A DNA stretch of 64,000 nucleotides. It comes from Colwellia ponticola. GTDB lineage: Bacteria > Pseudomonadota > Gammaproteobacteria > Enterobacterales > Alteromonadaceae. Shown one piece after another: positions 19,502-29,163 of this stretch (the first letter of the stretch is position 1; the number at the start of each line of letters is the position of its first letter). The notes under the pieces were generated by a model. It did no database searches. It worked only from the letters and a program-made list of their open reading frames with translations, and was not told where the DNA came from. The position numbers and the translations under genes were made by a program. The stretch spans positions 124,001 to 188,000 of the forward strand of contig NZ_SZVP01000005.1 of assembly GCF_005885605.1 (NCBI RefSeq). Reading direction: 5' to 3'.

Positions 19502-20698
19502 TCAAACCGCTTGCCCACAGGCATAACCACTTGCCCAGCAAAATTGAAAATTGTAACCGCCGAGCCAACCGGTAACGTCAATTACTTCACCAATAAAAAA
19601 CAACCCTGGCTGCTTTTTACTTTCAAAGGTTTTTGATGATAATTCGTCAGTATTAACGCCACCCAAAGTGACTTCAGCCGTTCTGTATCCTTCGGTTCCA
19701 TTAGGCTTGATCTGCCATGTATGTAAGTAGTCACTTAGTGCAGAAATTTCGGGGTGATTCAGTTGTTTTATTGGTTTGTCGGCGATAACGCCATCTTTTA
19801 CTAACACATCAACAAACCGCTTAGGTAATAAGGTAGAAAGTAAGTTTTTTACTGATTTTTGTCCTTGCTCATGTTGCCACTGAACTAAGGTTTCATTAAG
19901 GTTTATTTCTGGTAATAGGTTAATCGTTACCGCCTGCCCGGCACGCCAAAAAGACGATATTTGCAATATCGCGGGGCCTGACAAGCCTCGGTGGGTAAAT
20001 AAAATATTTTCTTTAAAACGGGTGCCATCTTCGCTGGTGACTTCGGTAGGTAAGCTAATGCCAGATAAGCCATCAAAGCGTTGTTTATCATGCTCGTGTA
20101 AGGTAAAAGGCACAAGTGCCGCAAGAGTTTCCAGTACGTTTAAACCAAATTGTTCTGCAATTTTATAACCAATAGGTGTTGCACCTAGTTTTGGCATGGT
20201 TAAGCCACCTGAGGCAACCACTAATGATTTACATTGGTAGCTTTTATCGCTGGTTGTCACAATATAGCCTTGCTCATGGTCACTATTTGTTGGTTTAACT
20301 GACAGTACTTCAGTACGTAAGTTGATTTGTACTCCAGCCCACTCACATTCGGTCATCAATATATCAACTAAATCTTGGGCACTGTCATCACAAAATAATT
20401 GTCCAAGGGTTTTATGATGGTATTTAAGGCCATGGCGATCAACTAAATCAATAAAATCTTGTGAGCTATAACGACTTAACGCTGATTTAACGAAATGGGG
20501 GTTTTGGCACAGGTAGTTTTCAGGCGTGGCGTTCTCATTGGTAAAGTTTGAACGGCCACCACCACTGATTAATATTTTGCGAGCAGGCTTTTTGCCCATA
20601 TCAACCACGACAACTCTTTTACCGCGATAGCCTGCTTGTGCCGCGCACATTAAACCTGCTGCGCCGGCACCTATTATTAATACGTCTGTTGTGATCAC
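19502..20698 (-). CDS. HI0933/YhiN-family flavoprotein (NAD(P)/FAD-dependent oxidoreductase)
   Basis: A 398-residue FAD-binding protein of the HI0933/BaiN family. Features in order: Rossmann FAD motif VLIIGAGAAGLMCAA, then KILISGGGRSNFTNEN (family signature), SLVVASGGLTMPKLGATPIGY, and the C-terminal AEVTLGGVNTDELSSKT and IDVTGWLGGYNFQFCWASGYACG, which completes the FAD site. Length is normal. The physiological substrate of the housekeeping members is not known. Monocistronic. Confidence 0.9.
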   Translation of the reverse strand: MITTDVLIIGAGAAGLMCAAQAGYRGKRVVVVDMGKKPARKILISGGGRSNFTNENATPENYLCQNPHFVKSALSRYSSQDFIDLVDRHGLKYHHKTLGQLFCDDSAQDLVDILMTECEWAGVQINLRTEVLSVKPTNSDHEQGYIVTTSDKSYQCKSLVVASGGLTMPKLGATPIGYKIAEQFGLNVLETLAALVPFTLHEHDKQRFDGLSGISLPTEVTSEDGTRFKENILFTHRGLSGPAILQISSFWRAGQAVTINLLPEINLNETLVQWQHEQGQKSVKNLLSTLLPKRFVDVLVKDGVIADKPIKQLNHPEISALSDYLHTWQIKPNGTEGYRTAEVTLGGVNTDELSSKTFESKKQPGLFFIGEVIDVTGWLGGYNFQFCWASGYACGQAV

Positions 20699-20808
20699 GC
20701 CAATACCTTAACTATAAATTGCTAATAAGAAAACTTATCAGAAGCGTCCTACGAAGAGAACATTGAAAATTTTGCAGGTATTATACTGCTTATGGTAATA
20801 GCGCGCAC

Positions 20809-20832
20809 AAAAAAAGGGCTATAAAGCCCTTT
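20809..20832 (-). terminator. Rho-independent terminator of ftnA
   Basis: On the minus strand, AAAGGGCT-TTAT-AGCCCTTT is followed by further T residues. It lies about 70 bp past the ftnA stop codon. Confidence 0.85.
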
Positions 20833-20901
20833 TCGTTAATTATTTTATTATTACTTGGTAGCACTGTGTTTAGTTACCTAGCCAAATAATAACCTTTATG
20901 A

Positions 20902-21423
20902 TTATGCTTCAGTCATTATGCTAGTGTTACCAGCTTTGGCTAATTCAGCTAAATCTTTATCAACAAAGAATAATGCATGACCGTCATTACCGACTAAATT
21001 AATTTTATCTAAAATACCTTTAAATAACGTTTCTTCTTCGTGTTGCTCAGCAACATACCATTGTAAGAAGTTAAAGGTTGAGTAGTCTTGATTAGTAAAA
21101 GCTTCATGAGCGAGTGAGTTAATACGTTCAGTGATTAAGCACTCATGCTCATAAGTAAGTTCAAATAACTGACCTAATGAGGAGAATTCATGTGGTGGTG
21201 CATCAATAGCACCAATAATAGGTAAAGCACCCGTTTCACTAACGTAGGTAAATAAACGATTCATGTGCTGAATTTCTTCATTGGCGTGCTTACGTAAAAA
21301 TTGAGCCGCACCAGCAAAACCTTTTTCTTCACACCAAGCACTCATTTGTAAGTATAAGTTTGAAGAGTAAAACTCTAAATTGAGTTGTTGATTTAACTTT
21401 GTGATCATTTCAGCTTTTAACAT
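20902..21423 (-). CDS. ftnA: Non-haem ferritin
   Basis: Iron-storage 24-mer subunit with ferroxidase activity. The 173-residue protein (from the second Met, matching the MLKPEM start of E. coli FtnA) has the four-helix ferroxidase ligands: E in [14 protein letters not shown], the [12 protein letters not shown] pair, the [11 protein letters not shown] helix and [10 protein letters not shown]. Sequence runs collinear with FtnA to near the end, with a slightly longer C-terminus ([13 protein letters not shown]). AAGGT precedes the start. Confidence 0.94.
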   Translation of the reverse strand: MLKAEMITKLNQQLNLEFYSSNLYLQMSAWCEEKGFAGAAQFLRKHANEEIQHMNRLFTYVSETGALPIIGAIDAPPHEFSSLGQLFELTYEHECLITERINSLAHEAFTNQDYSTFNFLQWYVAEQHEEETLFKGILDKINLVGNDGHALFFVDKDLAELAKAGNTSIMTEA

Positions 21424-21515
21424 CATTTTACCTTAAATATTTTAATTACGATGATCTTGCCTTTTTATCCGTATTGATTCAAGTAATAAATCGTATCAAG
21501 TTCACTTTTATAAAT

Positions 21516-21549
21516 AAAAAAACCTTATTAACCAATTGGTTAATAAGGT
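21516..21549 (-). terminator. Rho-independent terminator of the peroxiredoxin gene
   Basis: ACCTTATTAACC-AATT-GGTTAATAAGGT is a perfect palindrome, followed on the minus strand by TTTTTT. It lies about 100 bp after the peroxiredoxin stop and upstream of ftnA, so it insulates the two. Confidence 0.85.
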
Positions 21550-21646
21550 GCATTATTCTTATTCGTGTTCTTATGTTGATTACTTTTAGTATCAATAAAT
21601 GGTTAAATACTTATTAAGGTATCAATAATATAATCGTCAAAGTCGC

Positions 21647-22120
21647 TTACAGTTGCTCAAGAATCACTTCTGCTTTACTTACCTCAAACGATTTAGCTTG
21701 CTCTACATTTAGGCTGGTTACTTTACCGTTATCAATAATCATTGCGTAACGCTGTGAACGCACACCACCAAAGGCTGCGGTATCCATGGTTAGACCTAAG
21801 GATTCAGTATAACTACCGTCACCATCGGCCAACATCATAATATTTTCTGCGTTTTGTGACTCGCCCCAAGCATTCATCACAAAAGCATCGTTAACAGATA
21901 AACAGATAATGGCATCAACACCTTTAGCTTTTAATTCATCCGCTGAAACCACATAACCGGGTAAATGTGCTGCCGAACAGGTTGGCGTAAACGCGCCAGG
22001 TACAGCAAATAACACCACCTTTTTATTGGCAAACAGCTCTTGTGTATTGTGAGTGATTAATTCACCATTTGTTAATTGTTGTAGCTCGCCTACAGGCATA
22101 GTTTCATTTAGTGCAATCAT
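21647..22120 (-). CDS. Peroxiredoxin, Prx5 family
   Basis: Thiol peroxidase of the Prx5 type. The peroxidatic cysteine is in PGAFTPTCSAAHLPG, and the family-typical CLSVNDAFVMNAWG and GVRSQRYAMIIDNGKV follow. At 157 residues it is the stand-alone form without the C-terminal glutaredoxin seen in hybrid Prx5 proteins, so it depends on external glutathione/glutaredoxin or thioredoxin. Its location next to ftnA fits an oxidative stress/iron pairing, although each has its own terminator. Confidence 0.9.
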   Translation of the reverse strand: MIALNETMPVGELQQLTNGELITHNTQELFANKKVVLFAVPGAFTPTCSAAHLPGYVVSADELKAKGVDAIICLSVNDAFVMNAWGESQNAENIMMLADGDGSYTESLGLTMDTAAFGGVRSQRYAMIIDNGKVTSLNVEQAKSFEVSKAEVILEQL

Positions 22121-22366
22121 AATATTTCCGTTACTTTGTGGTTAATAGGATAAGGTAGCTTTATTGTTTATCTTAGAATATTGTAAAGCACAATGCACAA
22201 AAATGTCGTGATAATATCTTTACATTAGTGTCGTTAATTAAGCGACCTATTTTATCCAGTAGCAATGATCAGATAATTAATGAGATTAGTATTACGTCAT
22301 TCATCACGTAATTGAGCCACTAAAATGAGTTCAAGATAAAATTAACCGTAATAAAAGGAAGGTGTC

Positions 22367-24037
22367 ATGGGCGATATTATTGCTTCGCTAGGGTCATTAT
22401 TAGGTGGTCTGGGCTTATTTTTATTAGCAATAAAAATGATGACTGATGGTTTACAGCGCTCGGCTGGGAGTTCGTTAAGAAAGGTATTATCAAACAGTAC
22501 TGACACTCCTTTTAAAGGTATTGTTTCTGGCTTTACCATGACCGCCTTAGTGCAATCGTCAAGTGCGGTTACCGTAGCATCCATTGGCTTTGTTAATGCG
22601 GGTTTACTTACCATGCGTCAAACCTTGGGAATTATTTATGGTGCAAATATTGGTACCACAATTACCGGTTGGTTGGTTGCCTTTATTGGTTTTAAATTAG
22701 ATGTTCAAGCCTTTGCTTTACCTTTAATTGGTATAGGCATGGCATTACAGTTAATAAAAAACGCTAGAAGATTAGCGGCCTTTGGTATCGCTCTGGTTGG
22801 TTTTGGTTTGTTTTTTCTCGGTATTGATGTATTAAAAGACACCTTTGAAGGTTTAGTCACTACCTTCGATATAACACAAATCAGTGTTAATGGCGTAGAA
22901 GCCATTGTTATTTTTCTGTTTGTTGGTATCGCTATGACGGTATTAACGCAATCATCTAGTGCCGCTATTGCCTTAACCATTACCGCAGCAGCCAGCTCTC
23001 TTATAGATATTAATACCGCAGCAGCCATGGTCATTGGTGCAAATGTTGGCACCACATCGACGGCGCTTTTAGCCTCAATTGGTGCGACGGCTAATGCGAA
23101 AAGAGTCGCACTGGCTCAAGTGTTATTTAATTTAGGCACCGCCATAGTCGCTTTATTACTAATGCCTTTGATGCTTATCATTATTGACGCGCTGAGTAAT
23201 CACTTAGCCATGGCCGCTGATCCTGCCATTACTTTAGCTTTGTTCCATACTATTTTTAATGTTCTGGGTGTTATGTTGATATTTCCACTCAATAAAGTAA
23301 TGGCCACTTTTCTGGAAAAACGCTTTATTTCTCGAGATCAAGCGTCCTCACTACCAAAATTTCTTGATAAAACGCTAGTAGCTACACCGGTATTAGCGGT
23401 TAATGCTGTCGTCATGGAACTAGACAGTATTGAGCAACGTGTAAGAATATTAGTAAAACAGTTAATACAATTGCAATACCCAGTGTCAAATGATGAGGCG
23501 AAACAAGTAAAGCCATTGTTATTATTGGTCTCGCAGTTTATTGGCTCATTGGAGCGTAATGAAACCTCAGCAGAAACCACTAATCAGCTAGCGACTCTTT
23601 TACGTATTAATCAGTACCTATTTAGCGGTATTAAATGTGCCATTGTTTTTGATGAAAAACATATGCAATCGTTAATACTTGCTAATGAAACAGTTCATAG
23701 TGAATTTGCTCTTTTTCAACAAGACCTTTTACAAACCTTAGCGGCAGAAACTAACTATGACCGCGCAGAGGCTCAAGTATTTGTGCAGAGAAGACATGAC
23801 ATAATGAAAGTCATGATATTAAAAGAAGCTGCTGAAGGACGTTTGAATTTTGAAGTGATGTTAGTAAACCTTGATGCCTTGGCGGATTTATTAGAAATGA
23901 CACTGCTGTTATTAAAGGCGCGTAAGTATTTACAACAACTTATTATTGATACTCACTTATCAAACCCTGAAATAAATACAGCCGACAGTGAGCCTATTGA
24001 TAGCGATGAGGTTAACAATACGCCCGCGTTGTTATAA
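22367..24037 (+). CDS. Na/Pi cotransporter family protein
   Basis: Inner-membrane sodium-dependent phosphate symporter of the NptA/PNaS family. The 556-residue protein has eight or so transmembrane segments built as two inverted repeats, each with the QSSSA signature (ALVQSSSAVTVA near 63, VLTQSSSAAIALT near 198) and paired GANIGTT / GANVGTT loops. Residues after about 340 form a cytoplasmic PhoU-like helical domain. AAGGAAGGTGTC gives a strong ribosome site. The LOG gene follows after 62 bp on the same strand. Confidence 0.92.
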   Translation: MGDIIASLGSLLGGLGLFLLAIKMMTDGLQRSAGSSLRKVLSNSTDTPFKGIVSGFTMTALVQSSSAVTVASIGFVNAGLLTMRQTLGIIYGANIGTTITGWLVAFIGFKLDVQAFALPLIGIGMALQLIKNARRLAAFGIALVGFGLFFLGIDVLKDTFEGLVTTFDITQISVNGVEAIVIFLFVGIAMTVLTQSSSAAIALTITAAASSLIDINTAAAMVIGANVGTTSTALLASIGATANAKRVALAQVLFNLGTAIVALLLMPLMLIIIDALSNHLAMAADPAITLALFHTIFNVLGVMLIFPLNKVMATFLEKRFISRDQASSLPKFLDKTLVATPVLAVNAVVMELDSIEQRVRILVKQLIQLQYPVSNDEAKQVKPLLLLVSQFIGSLERNETSAETTNQLATLLRINQYLFSGIKCAIVFDEKHMQSLILANETVHSEFALFQQDLLQTLAAETNYDRAEAQVFVQRRHDIMKVMILKEAAEGRLNFEVMLVNLDALADLLEMTLLLLKARKYLQQLIIDTHLSNPEINTADSEPIDSDEVNNTPALL

Positions 24038-24099
24038 GTTTAAAAGCATAAGCTAAAACTCGTTAGTTTTGCTTAAAATAAGATAGGACCTAATGATAA

Positions 24100-24987
24100 A
24101 TGAAAAAAAGCCCTTTAAAAAATAAAACTCCTGAACGCTGCGTTGATGCTGCCAAAGGGAGCGAAACCTCATCAGTAGCAAGAGATTCATATAAGTTAGC
24201 CTATGATGATGATGCCTTGTTATTGCGTGACGACCTAAAAGCTATTCGATTGCAGCTTGAGTGGCTAAAAGCTGATTTAATTCAGCAAGAACAACATATT
24301 CTTTCAACTGTCGTTATTTTTGGTGGAGCGCGGTTTCCAGAGCTAGAAAAAGCGCAAGCGATGTTAACCCAAGCTGAAGAAAACTTAAAAGAATCACCTG
24401 ATGATGCTGAATTAGTTCAACAACGCTCAATAGCCGACAATATTTTAAGCAATAGTCATTATTATGAAGATGCTAGATTATTAGCGGGAAAAATTACTGA
24501 GCTATCTTTAACGTTTGATGGTCAAGAGTTTGTTGTGGTAACCGGGGGTGGTCCTGGTGTTATGGAGGCAGCGAACAGAGGTGCTGCTGAAGCTGGTGGT
24601 AAAAGTATTGGCTTAAATATTAAGCTGCCCTTTGAGCAAAAGCCAAACCCTTATATTACACCCGAGCTATGCTTTCAATTTAATTACTTTGCGCTACGCA
24701 AAATGCACTTTTTAAAACGAGCTAGAGGTTTAGTAGTATTCCCCGGGGGATTTGGCACATTAGACGAGCTTTTTGATACCCTAACATTAATTCAAACAAA
24801 AAAAATGGCTGCTATTCCAGTGGTTTTAATTGGTAAAGAATATTGGCAACGGTTAATCGACTTTGACTTTTTGGTTGAACAAGGTGCTATTAAAGCCGCA
24901 GATCTGCAGTTATTTACACTCGTTGATACGGTTGAAGAAGCTTGGCATTATCTTTGCGGATTCTGGAAGGTTACTCTTGAAAATTAG
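24100..24987 (+). CDS. LOG family protein (TIGR00730, lysine decarboxylase-like fold)
   Basis: Rossmann-fold protein of the LOG family, related to cytokinin riboside 5'-monophosphate phosphoribohydrolases. The diagnostic motif PGGFGTLDE is present, with GGGPGVMEAANRGA forming the nucleotide-phosphate loop. The 295-residue form has a helical N-terminal extension of about 100 residues, as in the larger proteobacterial members (PpnN relatives are longer still). The likely activity is hydrolysis of nucleoside monophosphates to base plus ribose-5-phosphate, by family inference. Confidence 0.87.
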   Translation: MKKSPLKNKTPERCVDAAKGSETSSVARDSYKLAYDDDALLLRDDLKAIRLQLEWLKADLIQQEQHILSTVVIFGGARFPELEKAQAMLTQAEENLKESPDDAELVQQRSIADNILSNSHYYEDARLLAGKITELSLTFDGQEFVVVTGGGPGVMEAANRGAAEAGGKSIGLNIKLPFEQKPNPYITPELCFQFNYFALRKMHFLKRARGLVVFPGGFGTLDELFDTLTLIQTKKMAAIPVVLIGKEYWQRLIDFDFLVEQGAIKAADLQLFTLVDTVEEAWHYLCGFWKVTLEN

Positions 24988-25084
24988 CCTCTGAGTCATA
25001 ACACCCTGAGCGTAGCAACTAAATTTTGTCGACGTTTTAATTGTTGTCGCTCGCCTACGGGCATTAATGGCTTTTGTTTACCGG

Positions 25085-27037
25085 TTAAGACGCCTTACTC
25101 AATGTCAGCCCGATATCGTTAACTTGGTTACTGACATCTATAGAAATAATATTGGTTAATTGCTGTGAATCTGTCACTTCTTTATCAACATTAGCCATAG
25201 CTTGCTCAAAAGCAATAAAGTGGCTGCGTTGACGGGTAATTTGTTCAAGCGTATCTTGTGCAACCGTTGCTGACACTTCTGCTTGTCCAGATACGGTTAA
25301 TGCCGTTTCTTGTAATTCATCGGCAATGATACGTTGATTTTGTGATGCTTTTTCAATATCGTTGATGATGTTTTCAATAGAATTACTCGCGCTTTGTAAT
25401 TGACTTAAACGCGCTGAAATTTGTTTTAGTGATGCCTGCGTTTTACCGGCAAGTTGACGAACTTCATCAGCAACCACTGAAAAACCCCTGCCATGTTCAC
25501 CAGCCCTTGCGGCTTCAATGGCGGCATTAAGTGCCAATAAATTAGTTTGGTCTGCAATAGCGCTAATAACATCAACAATAGAAGTAACCGATTCAACCGA
25601 GTGAAAGAGCGAGGTAATGGCTCCCTTACTTTCTTTTGCCGCTAAATTAGTGGACTCACTCGCCGCCAATACTTGTAAAACATAGCCCTGACTAATTTCC
25701 ATGGCTTCTTTAGTGGCCTGAGCATTATTAACTACCTGCCCAGAAAGTGTATTAACGGTTTCGGTTGCCTCACCTAAAGCTTCCATTATTTTTCTAGCCC
25801 CTTGCACATGTTCACCGGTAGTGTGTGATGAGCGGTAAATACGCTTGACCTGGCTTTCCATCGTTGTCAGCGCTTTCGCCACTAAATCAAGTTGCTGTGC
25901 TTTATCTTTATCATCTTGGGCAAGCTTATTAACCATATGATTAAAACTCGTAGATATTTCACCAAATTCAGTACGGTTATCAATGTTGGTAATGATAGCT
26001 ACTTCTCCTTGCTCCATTAGCTGCACAAAACTATCACGTAAGTTGCGCAAAGGTTTAAGGATAACAGTACGTTGTAAAGCGTAACTGACTAATAGAAAAA
26101 CAACTAAAAAGATTAACAAGCCAATAACAATCATATAAAGCTGTTTATTTTTTTGCTCTTGTTGCTGTGAAATATCCGCTTCACCTTGCATAATCGATTG
26201 CTCAATACTTCCTACTTGCTTAGACAATAATGCCAAGCCAACTTTTCGCTGTTGTTGCTGAGTAAGGGTAGTATCTAATTCTCGTTGATAACGATTAATG
26301 AGTGACTGTAATTCAGTAATCACTTCAAGGCTGAGATCTTCTTTTTCATCACTGTTAGCGAATAAATCTTCGCTATCATCAAATAAGTCTTCATCGCTTG
26401 GGGCATAAATAGCTAAGGCGGGTTGCTTTGACAGAGCGTTGCCTAAACGTTGTAACTCGTTTAGCAGTGGCGTTATCGATTCAATATTAGGGTTTTCTTG
26501 GATAAAAACAACTTCTCTGGCGTTGACTAAATCAGCAAGTAGCCTTCCTATGACTTGTATCTGAGTAAGATAGTTAAATTGCTCTGTTAACGATAGCACC
26601 GATGTTTTTTGCACATACCCCGCCAGTATATTAGTAAGCGCTAACATCTCTTGTTCACCATAACGCAACAGCACTAAGGGATCACCACTGAGCTTACCCA
26701 TAGCCCGAAATTTAGTGTCAATATTATTGGCCAGTGCTTTTGCTTGTAAGTCTATCTGCTTAGACAAATGTTGAATATTCAAGCCAGCGGTTTGCTTTAC
26801 AATCGCGGCAAGTTGCTTTTCTGCTTCGTTTAACAGCGTTGCATCACCGGTTTGCAAATACGCCGCGATGGTTCTATTAAACTTAACTGTGGTTAGCGAA
26901 TAAAGTGCTTGGTAGCCTTTATATTGTGTCCTGCTCTTATTTAAAGATTCACCTACGTGATACATAGTCGCCATAAAGGTGAGGGCAAAAACACTGATAG
27001 CCATAACAGAAAGACGAGAAAAACTAGAAACACGCAT
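25085..27037 (-). CDS. Methyl-accepting chemotaxis protein
   Basis: A 650-residue chemoreceptor. An N-terminal membrane helix (residues 8-26) and a second near 300-320 enclose a 270-residue, largely helical periplasmic sensing domain rich in Gln. A HAMP-like segment ([11 protein letters not shown]...) follows, then the cytoplasmic coiled coil with the conserved hairpin tip [20 protein letters not shown] and [16 protein letters not shown]. Ligand not predictable. No che genes adjoin it. The helical sensor lacks a recognisable Cache or PAS fold. Confidence 0.93.
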   Translation of the reverse strand: MRVSSFSRLSVMAISVFALTFMATMYHVGESLNKSRTQYKGYQALYSLTTVKFNRTIAAYLQTGDATLLNEAEKQLAAIVKQTAGLNIQHLSKQIDLQAKALANNIDTKFRAMGKLSGDPLVLLRYGEQEMLALTNILAGYVQKTSVLSLTEQFNYLTQIQVIGRLLADLVNAREVVFIQENPNIESITPLLNELQRLGNALSKQPALAIYAPSDEDLFDDSEDLFANSDEKEDLSLEVITELQSLINRYQRELDTTLTQQQQRKVGLALLSKQVGSIEQSIMQGEADISQQQEQKNKQLYMIVIGLLIFLVVFLLVSYALQRTVILKPLRNLRDSFVQLMEQGEVAIITNIDNRTEFGEISTSFNHMVNKLAQDDKDKAQQLDLVAKALTTMESQVKRIYRSSHTTGEHVQGARKIMEALGEATETVNTLSGQVVNNAQATKEAMEISQGYVLQVLAASESTNLAAKESKGAITSLFHSVESVTSIVDVISAIADQTNLLALNAAIEAARAGEHGRGFSVVADEVRQLAGKTQASLKQISARLSQLQSASNSIENIINDIEKASQNQRIIADELQETALTVSGQAEVSATVAQDTLEQITRQRSHFIAFEQAMANVDKEVTDSQQLTNIISIDVSNQVNDIGLTLSKAS

Positions 27038-27132
27038 GGCAATAACAGCCTTTAATTGTAAATAAAGACCATACTCACTTATTCATGTGACAATTAGGTT
27101 ACATCTATATGACGAATTTATGTCACCGTTAT

Positions 27133-27996
27133 CTATGCAGTATTTTTGGGGATCGCTAACTTTACATACACATCAAAGCGATTTTTCTTCATATTGATAC
27201 TCATCGACGGTTTTTTATTGGCTAACGGTGGTGCATAACTAGGTCGTTTAACCACCACGCGGTATTTCGCTAACGCTAATGCGGGTTCAAGTAGACTGTC
27301 GGCATCAAGATCTTCTCCGACCAAGGATTGAAAAATACGCATTTCTTTTTTAACCGCTGCTGATTTTTCGCGGTGCGGATACATGGGATCTAAATACACA
27401 ACGTCTGGCGCATCCGCTAAGTCCATTTGATCAATAGATGAACCATGAATTAACTTCATATTATTGGCAATATTGGCAACCTCATGATTTAGCTTAGCGC
27501 GCTCAATACCGTCATCTAATAACGCTGCCACTACAGGCATACGTTCTAATAATGTTAACTTACAACCAAGGCTCGCTAAGACAAAAGCATCTCTGCCAAG
27601 CCCTGCGGTAGCGTCTAACACATGGGGAGTAAAGCCGTGTTTTAAGCCAACTGCTTTGGCAATATCTTGACCTCTACCTCCACCAAATTTACGACGATGA
27701 GCGACCGCGCCTTCAACAAAGTCGACTTTAATCGCGCCCAGTTTCGGTTCATCTACCTTACAAAGCTCTAACGCATGATGATGCATTTGCAGTATAAACT
27801 GCAGTTGCGGATGTTTATTAGCGGCTGCAACATCACCGAGATAAGTAAATCGCCATTTTTTGGCAAGTCGTTTAGCGTAATCACTATCAACACTATCTAG
27901 GTAACCAAGCGCTATAGTACTTGGTTGTTCATTGGCAAGTGTTTCGTTGCTAGCTATGTCATTGGTAGTTCTTTTATTGGTAGACAAGGGACTCAT
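27133..27996 (-). CDS. rsmJ: 16S rRNA (guanine(1516)-N(2))-methyltransferase RsmJ
   Basis: SAM-dependent methyltransferase for G1516 of 16S rRNA. Core segments match the family: [20 protein letters not shown], the SAM-binding [45 protein letters not shown] (catalytic DPMYP) and [14 protein letters not shown]. The frame is open back to a TTG at 28068, but I start it at ATG 27996 because AGGAAG lies 5 nt before it. The resulting 287 residues still carry about 35 extra polar N-terminal residues relative to E. coli RsmJ. Confidence 0.92.
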   Translation of the reverse strand: MSPLSTNKRTTNDIASNETLANEQPSTIALGYLDSVDSDYAKRLAKKWRFTYLGDVAAANKHPQLQFILQMHHHALELCKVDEPKLGAIKVDFVEGAVAHRRKFGGGRGQDIAKAVGLKHGFTPHVLDATAGLGRDAFVLASLGCKLTLLERMPVVAALLDDGIERAKLNHEVANIANNMKLIHGSSIDQMDLADAPDVVYLDPMYPHREKSAAVKKEMRIFQSLVGEDLDADSLLEPALALAKYRVVVKRPSYAPPLANKKPSMSINMKKNRFDVYVKLAIPKNTA

Positions 27997-28434
27997 TAGC
28001 TTCCTATATGCTTGTTTAATATCAACCTCACGCATTTTGTGATCATTTCTACGGGTTAAAATAACCAACTAAATAGCTGGCTGTTTTACCTGCATATAAA
28101 GTAGACCATCTAATGAATGAAACTGATATAAAAAGACAAGACTTTTTAATTCGACTCTAAAATATTATCTTCATTATAAAAGCCATGCCGCTCTTTGTCT
28201 TTGACTAACCACTTAAATGAATAGTTAATTGCTTATAAAGCAACTTTTAGTGCTTTTGCATACTAAATGGTCGTATTAGTGAGTAATAAAGTAAATATAA
28301 TTGATATAACAATACAATGAATAAACTTTGAAACAATTTGTTAACGACTGTATATTATTAGTATTAAAATATGGTGCGAAAAATAGCAAACAATTGAATT
28401 ATTTATAAACATTTAAACGTTGCAGGAAGAAAAG
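27997..28434. other. Divergent intergenic region between rsmJ and the SSB-like gene
   Basis: About 440 bp of AT-rich DNA with no supported ORF beyond possible N-terminal extensions of rsmJ. It must hold promoters in both directions. TTGTTA with a TATTAA hexamer 18 nt later (about 28337-28366) is a possible forward promoter, but the match is weak. Confidence 0.4.
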
Positions 28435-29127
28435 TTGCCTTTATCAGATGTTGTTCAAAAACACTTAAATACCCCAAGTCCACAGTTATGTGCAGTCACC
28501 TTATTAGGTAATTTAGTCGCAACCCCGGACATACGCTACCGTGCCAACCCAGCAACGGCGGTGACTGAGATTGTAGTAGCCACCTCGAGCAAGTGGTTAG
28601 ATAAAAACACCAATAAGTACAAAGAGTGGACTAGTTATCATCCTATAAAAGTAGAGGGTGAGCTAGTCGAGCAAGCGTTATTACATGCGAATAAGGGCGA
28701 TATTGTTTTACTACATGGTTATTTAAGCAATATTAAGCCCTCTGATAAAAGTGAGAATCACCCCAGTATTGTTCATGCTAATTTTGTCCAAAAGTTTACT
28801 AAGGGCTATACCCAAGCGATTAATCAAATTAATTGTAGTGCCCAGTTAACGTCAACACCCAAACTAATGTTAACCGAGCATAATAAAAACATTTGCCAAG
28901 CTACTATTGTTATTAATCAGCATGTCTACAATACCGACAAGCAAATGTGGCAAATAATTTCAGTCTCTCGTGCTATTCATGCTTGGGGCAAACAAGCACT
29001 GTATTTAGCTGAAAATGGTGATATGGGTGACGAGCTTATGTTAGAAGGAAAACTCAGCTACGCCAGTAGCGCTAACAAAGAGCAGTTTATTGAAGTTAAT
29101 AATATCCGTGTTTTTAAAAAGGCATAA
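28435..29127 (+). CDS. SSB-like protein with two tandem OB folds
   Basis: Residues 17-115 look like a bacterial single-stranded DNA-binding OB fold: VTLLGNLVATPDIRYRANP, then VTEIVVATSSKWLDKNTNKYKEWT and GDIVLLHGYLSNI, paralleling SSB LxGxLGxDPExR and KGxxVxxxGxL. A second, more divergent OB copy occupies about 130-230 (CSAQLTSTPKLML, DELMLEGKLSYAS, EVNNIRVF). It lacks the acidic SSB C-terminal tip. The start is taken as TTG at 28435, with AGGAAG 5 nt upstream; the TTG at 28420 sits before that site. Role unknown; could bind ssDNA as a monomer with two folds. It lies 36 bp upstream of the next gene. Confidence 0.6.
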   Translation: MPLSDVVQKHLNTPSPQLCAVTLLGNLVATPDIRYRANPATAVTEIVVATSSKWLDKNTNKYKEWTSYHPIKVEGELVEQALLHANKGDIVLLHGYLSNIKPSDKSENHPSIVHANFVQKFTKGYTQAINQINCSAQLTSTPKLMLTEHNKNICQATIVINQHVYNTDKQMWQIISVSRAIHAWGKQALYLAENGDMGDELMLEGKLSYASSANKEQFIEVNNIRVFKKA

Positions 29128-29163
29128 AATACTATAAAAAGTACGTAACAACTTGCAAGAAGA

